From Actinomycetota bacterium (GTDB lineage Bacteria; Actinomycetota; Actinomycetes; Actinomycetales; Dermatophilaceae): DNA of 64,000 nt. Shown here one piece after another: positions 54,534 to 61,986 of this stretch. The DNA lies in the NCBI GenBank assembly GCA_020160805.1, contig JAIUPO010000002.1:1-64000 (forward strand). The letters are read 5' to 3'. Below the pieces are notes generated by a model that worked only from the letters and a program-made list of their open reading frames with translations, made no database searches and had not been told where the DNA came from. Position 1 is the stretch's first letter. Each line of letters begins with the position of its first letter. The position numbers were made by a program, and so were the translations under genes.

Positions 54534-54608
54534 CCGGTCAGGCTAACCCGGGTCGCCCAGTGCTCTGGCCGATGCGCTGTGCGGTCCGGTCGCAGGCGAT
54601 CATGGAGT

Positions 54609-55115
54609 ATGCGGATGCGTGCGGTGATCCTCGCGGCGGCGGCGGCGGTCGTCGTCGTCGGTGGCTGCGGCGCCGGGTCCTCGCCATCGCAAAAGTCGTC
54701 ACCCCCGACGCCGAGCTCTGCCACCTCGGAAGGCGCCACCGCGACGGGCGCCACCTCGACCTCGGGGGCTGGGGAGACATCGAGCGCGAGCTCCTCCACC
54801 GCGGGCTATGGGCAGCTCATCACGACGGTGAGCGTTATCGAGGTGGCGGGCGGAGCGTCATACGAGATCACCCCGGCGGATGCGCTCCGGTCACGGGTCA
54901 GCCCCGAGATCGTCGACGCGGCCTGGGAGCAGGTGACGGCGCAGTTGCCCGAGCCGCCGACGCCGGGCCTGCGGGACCAATTTGTGTGCCACGTCTACTT
55001 CGCTGCGCGAAAACCGGTGTGGCACATCGAACCCTGGCGCCCGGACGTCGGCTATCCCGCGACCATCGCCGCCGCCTGCAATCCAGGCCCGATCGCCGAC
55101 CCGGATCGTTCGTAA
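54609..55115 (+). CDS. DUF2599-domain lipoprotein
   Basis: This encodes 168 residues from MRMRAVILAAAAAVVVVGGC. The lipobox is VGGC with the modified Cys at position 20. A Ser/Thr-rich linker (about 21-65) is followed by a DUF2599 domain ending in VWHIEPWRPDVGYPATIAAA. The domain contains a pair of cysteines (FVCHVYF, AACNPGP). DUF2599 occurs in secreted actinobacterial proteins of unknown role. It is followed by a family A palindrome. Confidence 0.78.
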   Translation: MRMRAVILAAAAAVVVVGGCGAGSSPSQKSSPPTPSSATSEGATATGATSTSGAGETSSASSSTAGYGQLITTVSVIEVAGGASYEITPADALRSRVSPEIVDAAWEQVTAQLPEPPTPGLRDQFVCHVYFAARKPVWHIEPWRPDVGYPATIAAACNPGPIADPDRS

Positions 55116-55140
55116 CCCCCCGCCGCACCCGCGCCACCAC

Positions 55141-55202
55141 GTCGAGTTCGGGAAACACGCCGACGCGAGCACCGCATCCTCGGCGTGTTTCCCGAACTCG
55201 AC
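55141..55202. repeat. Palindrome family A, copy 3 (perfect 23-base arms)
   Basis: The left arm at 55141-55163 (core GTCGAGTTCGGGAAACACGC) and the right arm at 55180-55202 are exact complements around a 16-base loop. It lies between the DUF2599 lipoprotein stop and the PPK2 stop. Confidence 0.85.
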
Positions 55203-55211
55203 CGTCGGCGA

Positions 55212-56105
55212 TCAGTCGCCGACGGCCTTCTTGCCGCGCGCGACGATCTTCTCGTCGGGGTCGAAGACGACCTCGGGATCCTTGCCGTCGTAGTCGTGCA
55301 TATTCAAGAACAGGCGCATGGCGTTGATGCGGGCGCGTTTCTTGTCATTGGACTTGATCGTGTGCCACTGCGAGCCCTTGGTGTCCGTGTGCTTGAACAT
55401 TGCCTCCTTGGCGGCGGTGTAGGCCTCCCATTTGTCGAGGCTCTCGAGGTCCATTGGGGAGAGTTTCCAGCGGCGCACCGGGTCGATCTGCCGGATCGCG
55501 AAGCGGGTGCGCTGCTCCTGCTGGGTCACCGAGAACCAGAACTTGGTGACGGTCGTGCCCGAGTCGATGAGCATCTGCTCAAAGGCCGGCGCCTGCTTCA
55601 TGAAGGTGTCGTATTCCTCATCGGAGCAGAAGCTCATGACCCGCTCGACGCCGGCGCGGTTGTACCAAGAGCGGTCGAAGAGCACGATCTCACCGGCGGT
55701 GGGCAGGTGCGCGACATACCGCTGGAAGTACCACTGGCCGAGTTCGGTGGTCGTCGGCTTGGTCAGGGCGACGACGCGCGCGGACCGCGGGTTGAGGTGC
55801 TCCATGAAGCGCTTGATCGTCCCGCCCTTGCCGGCAGCATCGCGACCCTCGAAGACCAGGACGTGCTTGGCGCCGGTGTCCTGGACGTAGTACTGGAACT
55901 TCAGCAACTCGATCTGCAGGAGGTACTTCTCCACCTCATAGTCGTTGCGCGACATCAGGTTGTCGTAGGGATAGTTCTCCCGCCACGTCTCGACCGCCTT
56001 GCCGTCCGGCGCGATGAGCATCGGGTCGTCCCCGTGGTCATCGCGGACCGTATAGCCGCTCGTCTTGAGGCTGTCGATGTACTCCCGCAGATTCATCTGG
56101 CTCAC
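55212..56105 (-). CDS. ppk2: Polyphosphate kinase 2
   Basis: This encodes 297 residues. Walker A is EGRDAAGKGGT (87-94 core), and Walker B is the conserved VLFDRSWYNRAG with D144. FWFSVTQQEQRTRF and WKLSPMDLESLDKWE follow, typical of the single-domain class I PPK2 family. Such enzymes make GTP or ATP from polyphosphate and NDP, or run the reverse. Length is standard. It is a cytosolic enzyme of phosphate and energy storage. No partner gene is adjacent. Confidence 0.94.
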   Translation of the reverse strand: MSQMNLREYIDSLKTSGYTVRDDHGDDPMLIAPDGKAVETWRENYPYDNLMSRNDYEVEKYLLQIELLKFQYYVQDTGAKHVLVFEGRDAAGKGGTIKRFMEHLNPRSARVVALTKPTTTELGQWYFQRYVAHLPTAGEIVLFDRSWYNRAGVERVMSFCSDEEYDTFMKQAPAFEQMLIDSGTTVTKFWFSVTQQEQRTRFAIRQIDPVRRWKLSPMDLESLDKWEAYTAAKEAMFKHTDTKGSQWHTIKSNDKKRARINAMRLFLNMHDYDGKDPEVVFDPDEKIVARGKKAVGD

Positions 56106-56179
56106 GATCGAACCCTATTGAGCGAGGGTGGCGCCGCGGTAGTGGCTAGCTCACATCCCCGCCCAGCGCACACCCAGGG

Positions 56180-56476
56180 CTACTCGCTGTGCTGCAGATA
56201 GGTACGCATCAGGCCGGGGATCAGGAAGACGATCCAGCCCCAGGCCCAGCCGTTGAAGACGAAGCCGATGATCAGGAAGATCACGGTCGCCAGGCCGCCG
56301 CTCATGGCGAGCATCCCGTTCATGCTCTTGCGGCGCGCCTCGCGCTTGGCGAGCAGCACCCGCTCGGCCTCGGAGAGTTGGTCGCGCGGCGTCGCCGGAA
56401 CCGGGATGGGCCGGATCTGCCCATCCTGCGGTCCCGTGCTCTGGCCGTAGGTCGGTGTGTCATCCCCTGCTGTCAT
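56180..56476 (-). CDS. Small two-helix membrane protein
   Basis: This encodes 98 residues from ATG at 56476 (an upstream in-frame GTG lies at 56497). The N-terminal half is Pro/Gln-rich, then a basic stretch (LLAKREARRKSMNG) leads to two hydrophobic segments (LATVIFLIIGFVFN; WGWIVFLIPGLM). It resembles small 2TM proteins of actinobacteria. The function is unknown. Confidence 0.55.
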   Translation of the reverse strand: MTAGDDTPTYGQSTGPQDGQIRPIPVPATPRDQLSEAERVLLAKREARRKSMNGMLAMSGGLATVIFLIIGFVFNGWAWGWIVFLIPGLMRTYLQHSE

Positions 56477-56538
56477 GACTCCAGTGTCGAACGCCACAGG
56501 TACTTTGTCACCCGTTGTCTCGGTCGTAGAGTCGCGCC

Positions 56539-57471
56539 GTGACCACGACCACGACCACGACCCTTCCCGCCGCCGACGGCACCTCGCTCCATACCTATCT
56601 CTGGGCGCCCGAGGCCGCGCCGAAGGCGATCGTCCAGATCGCGCACGGCATGGCCGAGCACGCCGAGCGGTATGCCCGCTTCGCCGAGGCGCTCAATGCC
56701 GCCGGCTATGTGGTCTACGCCAACGACCACCGGGGGCACGGGCATACCAATCCCCCGGGGTCGGGGCACGGCTACTTCGCCGACCAGGACGGTTTCGCCC
56801 TCGTCGCCGAGGACCTGCATGCCGTCACCGAGGCCGCGCGGGCGGCATACCCGGGGGTGCCGGTCTTCCTGTTCGGGCACTCCATGGGCTCCTTCCTGGC
56901 CCGGGCGTATGCCGCCCGCCACGGAGCGGAACTGGCCGGGCTGATCCTGTGCGGGACCGCCGGCGACGCGGGCGCGCTGGGCAAGGTGGGCATCGGTGTC
57001 GCGCAGGCGCAGGCGCGGCTGCGGGGGCGGGGGCACAACTCCGGCCTGCTGAACACGATGTCCTTCGGGCAGTACAACAAGGACTTCAAGCCCAACCGGA
57101 CCGACTTCGACTGGCTCTCGCGCGACCCGGACGAAGTGGACAAGTATGTCGCGGATCCGTTGTGCGGCAATGTGTTCACGACGGGCTTCTGGATCGACCT
57201 GCTCGGCGGCCTGAGCTACATCCACAGCACCGACACCACGGCGAAGGTGCCGAAGGATCTGCCCATCCACCTGATCGCCGGCTCGATGGACCCGGTCGGT
57301 GCCAAGACCAAGGGCGTGGAGGCCGTGGCCGGGCAGTATCGCAAGGCCGGAGTGAAGACTGTCACCACGCACTATTACATCGGCGCCCGCCACGAGTTGC
57401 TCAACGAGACCAACCGCGACGAGGTCACCGCCGATGTCATCGCCTGGCTGGACTCCCACCTGCCGAGCTAA
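56539..57471 (+). CDS. Lysophospholipase / monoacylglycerol lipase-type hydrolase
   Basis: This encodes 310 residues. The alpha/beta-hydrolase triad is S115 in GHSMGSFLA, D251 in AGSMDPVG and H285 in GARHELLNE. IVQIAHGMAEHAERYARFAE and YANDHRGHGHT are typical of the Pldb/monoglyceride lipase group. The cytosolic enzyme probably releases fatty acids from monoacylglycerols or lysophospholipids. GTG start. A palindrome follows the stop. Confidence 0.88.
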   Translation: MTTTTTTTLPAADGTSLHTYLWAPEAAPKAIVQIAHGMAEHAERYARFAEALNAAGYVVYANDHRGHGHTNPPGSGHGYFADQDGFALVAEDLHAVTEAARAAYPGVPVFLFGHSMGSFLARAYAARHGAELAGLILCGTAGDAGALGKVGIGVAQAQARLRGRGHNSGLLNTMSFGQYNKDFKPNRTDFDWLSRDPDEVDKYVADPLCGNVFTTGFWIDLLGGLSYIHSTDTTAKVPKDLPIHLIAGSMDPVGAKTKGVEAVAGQYRKAGVKTVTTHYYIGARHELLNETNRDEVTADVIAWLDSHLPS

Positions 57472-57478
57472 CTCCCGA

Positions 57479-57526
57479 CCTACCGCCTGGTATTGGCAGT
57501 GATCGCGACCAGTACCAGGCGGTAGG
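57479..57526. terminator. 14-base palindrome between converging genes
   Basis: CCTACCGCCTGGTA (57479-57492) pairs exactly with TACCAGGCGGTAGG (57513-57526) around a 20-base loop. It lies between the lipase stop and the DUF1304 stop, without a T-run. Confidence 0.6.
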
Positions 57527-57559
57527 CGCGTCGATAGGCGGCTACGCGGCCGCCCGGCG

Positions 57560-57955
57560 TTAGCCGAGCAGGAAGAAGAGCAGCGCGAGCGTCGGCGCGG
57601 CGCCCTGCACGATGGCCGCCCGCATCTTGCGCCGGTCGGTCACGAGCAACACCAGCGCGGCGGCCACCATGAACGCGCAGCAGAAGATCAGCAGCGCGGT
57701 GCCGTGGCTGTATGCCGAGGTGCCGTGCCGGTTGAAGGCGCACAAGAAGACGCCGACCGAGGCACCCAGTCCGAGGAAGAGGTTGTAAAAGCCCTGGTTG
57801 AACGCCCACGGCCGCACATGCTCGGCTTGATCGGCATTCTTGACCCCGAAGACCTTCCGGGTGTCCGGACTGTCAAAGCGCAGCGACTCCAGGACGAAGA
57901 TGTAGACGTGGATCGCGGCGGCGAGCGCGGCGAAGAAGAGCCCGATCGTGGTCAC
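57560..57955 (-). CDS. DUF1304 membrane protein
   Basis: This encodes 131 residues with four hydrophobic segments. The family pattern is clear: AIHVYIFVLESLRF, VKNADQAEHVRPWAFNQGFYN, and an end at ALLFFLLG. DUF1304 proteins are small inner-membrane proteins of unknown role. It stands alone, 65 bases upstream of the start of the family B repeat. Confidence 0.88.
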   Translation of the reverse strand: MTTIGLFFAALAAAIHVYIFVLESLRFDSPDTRKVFGVKNADQAEHVRPWAFNQGFYNLFLGLGASVGVFLCAFNRHGTSAYSHGTALLIFCCAFMVAAALVLLVTDRRKMRAAIVQGAAPTLALLFFLLG

Positions 57956-58025
57956 GCCCGCATTCTCGCAGGCCCGCCGCCTACCTCCCCCGCGGCCTGG
58001 TCCCCCTGTCGACCTAGGTCACCCG

Positions 58026-58114
58026 TTCGGCCACAACTCGACCATTTGGGCGTGAGTCCCACCGCCGGATGGGGGACTCACGACCAAACGCGAGGGTTAG
58101 GACCGAATGGGGGA
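58026..58114. repeat. Palindrome family B, copy 1 (89 bases)
   Basis: It begins TTCGGCCACAACTCGA and ends GACCGAATGGGGGA. The inner stem GTGAGTCCC / GGGACTCAC is perfect, and outer parts are imperfectly complementary, so most of the unit folds on itself. It matches copy 2 at 59310 with two visible mismatches. It abuts the stop of the AbiEi-like gene. Confidence 0.85.
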
Positions 58115-58115
58115 A

Positions 58116-59198
58116 TCACACGCGCCGGCGCGGGCGCGTTGTGTCCGGTGGCAGCGCGAGCAGGCCAGGAGTGGGCCGAGCGGCGAGCGCGATCCGGCGT
58201 GGCAGGCGGGCCAGGATCTCGCGTCCAAGCCGGGCCGGATCCCGCAAATCGACGTGGGTTCGGCGCTGCAGGAAGACATTCCGCTGTAGCAGTCGGTCCT
58301 GGCGGGTCTTCTCGCGCAGCACTTCCCGACGCGGATCGCCGTCCTGCGCGTACTTCAACTCCCCGTCATACTCCTCCCCGATGACGATCAAGCCGCCCCT
58401 CGTGGTTCGCGGACGCCGGGGCTCGCCCGCTGTCCAGGCGCTGAGCGGGAACTCCCACGCCGCGTCGAGGAAGTAGCCGATCCCCTCCGCGTGGACCGGA
58501 TACTGCCGATCCGGCTCCGGCGCACCATTCGCGACGGCGCTCCAGATAAGCCCGCTCTCGCCCGAGGACTCGCACAGCCCGTTCGCGAGGGACACCACCG
58601 GTATGGCGGTCGGCAGACCGGGGCAGCAGCGGAAGTCGCGCCCCAACCAGTCCAGGAGGTGGCCGCGGATGGCCTCCTGACGGGAGAGGTGGGCGCCGGG
58701 GTCCTCGCGGCTCGGACGCACCAGGATGCGAAAGCCGCTGTCCGCCACCGCCAAACCCCACCTCGGGCCGAGGCGCAAGGCACAGTCGAGGATGGTCCGG
58801 GAGATCGTCGTCACCCGCAGGCCGTCAATCTCTAGGACTTCGTCCGCGCCGAGTTCCGCGACATGCCGCTGGAGGTATGCCGATTGCCGACCCGGAGCAC
58901 TCGGCCCGGTCACATGGGTCCGGCCGTCCCAGGGCGGCACCCACAGCCCGTGCACGCGCGCTGCCGAGGCATGCGAGATGACGACCTGGTCCCCGAGTCG
59001 GCCCCGGGTCGCCGCAATGCCGGCGAGCGCCTGATGCTCCCGCACCTGCCACGCCGGGCCGGTGACGGACTCGGCATACGCCCCGGGCCCGGCGCGAAAG
59101 TGTGGGCGCTCGCCTACGAGTCGGCGCAGGGTCGCCCGCGTGTGGTCGCGGGCGAGCAGCAGGCTGGGCAGGCGAGGGGCGGTGGGGTAGGTCGTCAT
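58116..59198 (-). CDS. AbiEi-antitoxin-like protein with DUF559-like C-terminal part
   Basis: This encodes 360 residues. The N-terminal part has the AbiEi-like wing pattern (VISHASAARVHGLWVP; LRVTTISRTILDCAL). The C-terminal half contains SSGESGLIWSAVANGAPEPD, YFLDAAWEFPLSAW and IGEEYDGELKYAQDG, resembling the DUF559/Vsr-like nuclease fold found in such proteins. In true AbiE systems the protein represses its operon and neutralises AbiEii, but no AbiEii nucleotidyltransferase is adjacent. A palindrome overlaps the start codon, and family B repeats lie on both sides. Confidence 0.62.
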   Translation of the reverse strand: MTTYPTAPRLPSLLLARDHTRATLRRLVGERPHFRAGPGAYAESVTGPAWQVREHQALAGIAATRGRLGDQVVISHASAARVHGLWVPPWDGRTHVTGPSAPGRQSAYLQRHVAELGADEVLEIDGLRVTTISRTILDCALRLGPRWGLAVADSGFRILVRPSREDPGAHLSRQEAIRGHLLDWLGRDFRCCPGLPTAIPVVSLANGLCESSGESGLIWSAVANGAPEPDRQYPVHAEGIGYFLDAAWEFPLSAWTAGEPRRPRTTRGGLIVIGEEYDGELKYAQDGDPRREVLREKTRQDRLLQRNVFLQRRTHVDLRDPARLGREILARLPRRIALAARPTPGLLALPPDTTRPRRRV

Positions 59199-59205
59199 AC
59201 GACCT
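59189..59205. promoter_or_regulatory. Palindrome centred on the AbiEi-like start codon
   Basis: AGGTCGT and ACGACCT flank the ATG (CAT on the plus strand) exactly. As DNA it could be an operator; as RNA it would hide the start codon in a hairpin. Confidence 0.45.
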
Positions 59206-59309
59206 GAGCCTCACAGCCCAGGGGAGCGGGCGACATACCCCTGCCCAAAGCTGTGGACAGCGTGATCTGGCGGATTCAGCCTGTGGACGAACAGCCTCTG
59301 ACTCCCACC

Positions 59310-59398
59310 TTCGGCCACAACTCGAGCGTTTGGGCGTGAGTCCCACCGCCGGATGGGGGACTCACGACCAAACGCGAGGGTTAGGACCGAATGGGGGA
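59310..59398. repeat. Palindrome family B, copy 2 (89 bases)
   Basis: Same orientation as copy 1, with two visible differences near base 17-19 of the unit. Here CGTTTGG also pairs with CCAAACG outside the inner GTGAGTCCC / GGGACTCAC stem. The end of the dead CWB2 gene runs into it. Confidence 0.85.
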
Positions 59399-59404
59399 CT
59401 GAGG

Positions 59405-60785
59405 GGGTGACGAAGTTGGAGAGGCGGGCCTGGACGGCATACGAGAGCGTTCTCGGGCCGCCGAGGACGACGATCCGGCGCGGTGCGAGCCGGGCCAACT
59501 CCAGGGCGACCGACTCGGGCAGGGTGGTCGTGTCGGTCAACAGGACCGGGCCGGCCGTCATCCCCGCCACCGGGGCGCCGGAGAGGGCATCGGAGAAGAC
59601 CCGGCCGGAGGCGATATAGACCGTACCGACGCCGGGGTCGTAGGACAGCCTGGTGATCGCCGCCGAGGTGGAGAAGCGGTCCGGGCCGGCCCAGCGGGTG
59701 ACGGTGGCGGCGTATGACTGCAGGGTTGCCTCAACCTCGGGGGTGATCGTATTTGGACCACCGAGGACCACGATCCGCTTCGTAGACCTCACCCGAGGCG
59801 AGGTATGCCGTGGCCACCCCCGGCGCGAAGGAAGCCTGAGAGATCGAGGCGCTCGCGGCATACCGGTCGGCGCCCGCCCAGCGAGTCGTCTTGGCCAGCC
59901 CGGGGAAGGAGATCTGCACGCTCGCCGACGTGCTGGTCGCGCTCGCGACCTTGATAGCGAACAGCCCGTCCGGGGCGGTGTAGCTCTCGCCGGCCTCGAG
60001 GCCAGGGTGGCGCTGGGTGCCGCCGAGCGTGCCCTGCGGGTTGAAGTCGATGAGTTCTGGGCCGCTGAAGTTCTTGGCCGAGTACGCGTTGCGGATCAGG
60101 ATCACGCCGCCGCCCGGGTCGGTGCGCGTGACGCCGTCGGTGCCGGTGAAGCTCTGGTCATCGACCCACGCGTCGTAGCCGGTAGCGGCGCGGTATTCCA
60201 GATCACATGGTCAGCACGCCCGCCGCCATTGAGCAGTTTGGAGACCTCACGGGCGAGTGCCCTGACATCGCAGCGGCCGATCTCGCTGCTGGAGAGTGAG
60301 ATTCGCGTCCAGCCGGTCTTCCAGCCAGCCGCCAGCCCAAGCCGGTCATTCGTCACGCTGCGCCAGTAGCTATCACTGCGCGCGACATAGCTGTCGGAGT
60401 TCGCTATGTAGTCGGCGGAGGGTGCCGAGGAGGTCCAGTAGATCGGCATGAAGTAGACGGTGTCGGTGTATGTCGCGGCCTTGGCGGCCGGGCTCACCGC
60501 CGGTGTCTGGCCCGAGCGCAGGCGCAGCGGTGCACTCTGCTCGCCCGCTGCCTTCGCCGCACCGCCGCTGGCCACGGAGCGGCTGGCGGCGCTCGAGGCA
60601 CCCGCCGTGCCGAGTGCGGGACCGCTGCCGGCGGCGCTGACGGCGGGCGCCGAGGCCGAGGATGGCCCCGCCAAACCGGCGGCGAGCAGGACGGCAAGAG
60701 CGGGCATGGTGAGGCGCGAGGGGCGAATCGACCTACGCGGGACGCTAGCGGCCAATCTTGCGGCGAAGGCAAGAGCACCGGCCAA
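59405..60785 (-). pseudogene. Dead paralogue of the CWB2 metalloprotease
   Basis: Three frames join to form a gutted copy of the 38919 gene. The N-terminal piece (60785 to about 60205) has a signal region (LTMPALAVLLAAGLAGPSS) and pre-catalytic sequence to GGGRADHV. The next similarity begins at LEYRAATGYDAWVDDQSF, the region after the protease domain, so the HEFGH core is deleted. Then HPGLEAGESYTAPDGLFAIK leads to CWB2 repeats (RWAGADRYAASASISQ, RWAGPDRFSTSAAITR). A second deletion near 59795 removes part of a repeat. The end at 59405 reads into a family B palindrome. Confidence 0.85.
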
Positions 60786-60799
60786 TTGGCCGCCTGACT

Positions 60800-60849
60800 G
60801 TTACCTGAGAGGTAACCTACGGTTCCGTAACCTACGCAACCGTAGGTTA
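60800..60849. promoter_or_regulatory. Overlapping double operator upstream of the desaturase operon
   Basis: GTTACCT/AGGTAAC surrounds GAG at 60800-60816, and TAACCTACGGTT (60813-60824) pairs exactly with AACCGTAGGTTA (60838-60849). The two palindromes share bases 60813-60816. Their form fits TetR-family sites. They lie directly before the probable -10 element. Confidence 0.75.
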
Positions 60850-60860
60850 TAGTCGACCGT
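60848..60860 (+). promoter_or_regulatory. Probable -10 element of a leaderless start
   Basis: TATAGT at 60848-60853 lies seven bases before ATG at 60861. That places transcription start at or near the A of ATG. No ribosome site precedes the gene, so the reductase mRNA is probably leaderless. Confidence 0.5.
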
Positions 60861-61958
60861 ATGACAGCCGCCCCCCCGCGCCCGGCTCGCCGCATGACTG
60901 CGGGCCTCGCCGAGGGCGTGTGGAAGTTGGCGTCGGCCATTGCCACGCCGGTGCTCCCCGACGACTATCTCGATATGTTCGCCCCGCTGCGCGCGGGAGC
61001 GGAGCTGCGCGGACGCATTACGGCGATCCACCGCGAGACCGCGGATGCCGCGACCATCGTCATCACACCGGGCCGCTCGTGGGCCGGGCATGTGCCGGGG
61101 CAGTACGTCCGCATCGGCATCGACGTCAATGGCGTGCGCCAGTGGCGGGCCTATTCGCTCACCTCGCTCGCGGGCGCTCCCGATGGCACCATCGCGATCA
61201 CGCCCAAGGCGATCCCGGATGGCGTCGTCAGCAACCATCTCGTTCACAACGCCCGCCCCGGCACCTTGGTCATGCTGGACCAGGCGATCGGCGACTTCAC
61301 GCTTCCGACCCCGACGCCGGACAAGATCCTCTTCATCACCGGCGGCTCGGGCATCACCCCGGTCATGGGTATGCTGCGCAACCTCCCCAGCGCCGGCGCC
61401 GACATCGTGCTGCTGCACTCCGCCCCGCGGGCCGAGGATGTGGTCTTCGCGGCCGAACTCGCCGAGCGCGACCGCAGCGGACAGATCGACCTGCGCGTAC
61501 GGCATACCGACACCGACGGGATGCTCGACCTCGCCGACCTGGACCGGGAGGTCCCGGACTGGCGCGAGCGGCAGGCCTGGGTATGCGGACCGACCGGCCT
61601 CCTCGACGCCGCCGAACTCCATTGGGCCGCAAACGATCTCACCGACGCACTGCACGTCGAGCGCTTCCGGCCGACGATCATCGAGCCCGGCGAGGGCGGC
61701 GAAATCACGCTCCTGGGTTCGAAGCTGACGATCGATGCCGATGGCGCGACCCCGATTCTCGATGCCGCCGAAGACGCCGGCGTGCTGATGAAGAGCGGCT
61801 GCCGGATGGGCATCTGCTTCGGTTGCGTCGTCACGATGCGCCAGGGCGCAGTCCGCGATCTGCGCACCGGCGAGATCACCACCGCCGAACCCGGCGATGA
61901 GTTGCCCATTCAAACCTGCATCAACGCCGTCGCAGGCTCCTGCGATCTGGAAGTCTGA
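60861..61958 (+). CDS. Ferredoxin reductase-type electron donor for the desaturase
   Basis: This encodes 365 residues. The FAD part has QWRAYSLTSLAG (RxYS), the NAD(P)H part FITGGSGITPVMGML and AWVCGPTGLLDA. The C-terminal plant-type [2Fe-2S] domain has cysteines at 314, 319, 322 and 353 (KSGCRMGICFGC; QTCINAVAGSC). The layout matches Rv3230c, the partner of DesA3 in mycobacteria. It passes electrons from NADPH to the desaturase encoded 28 bases downstream, so the two form an operon controlled by the upstream palindromes. No signal peptide is present. Confidence 0.92.
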   Translation: MTAAPPRPARRMTAGLAEGVWKLASAIATPVLPDDYLDMFAPLRAGAELRGRITAIHRETADAATIVITPGRSWAGHVPGQYVRIGIDVNGVRQWRAYSLTSLAGAPDGTIAITPKAIPDGVVSNHLVHNARPGTLVMLDQAIGDFTLPTPTPDKILFITGGSGITPVMGMLRNLPSAGADIVLLHSAPRAEDVVFAAELAERDRSGQIDLRVRHTDTDGMLDLADLDREVPDWRERQAWVCGPTGLLDAAELHWAANDLTDALHVERFRPTIIEPGEGGEITLLGSKLTIDADGATPILDAAEDAGVLMKSGCRMGICFGCVVTMRQGAVRDLRTGEITTAEPGDELPIQTCINAVAGSCDLEV

Positions 61959-61986
61959 CCCCGGACGCCACGAGAGGAACTCCCCC

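Noticed and set aside
58116..59198. Complete type IV AbiE toxin-antitoxin system
   Set aside because: No AbiEii-like nucleotidyltransferase gene lies on either side; only the AbiEi-like protein is present.
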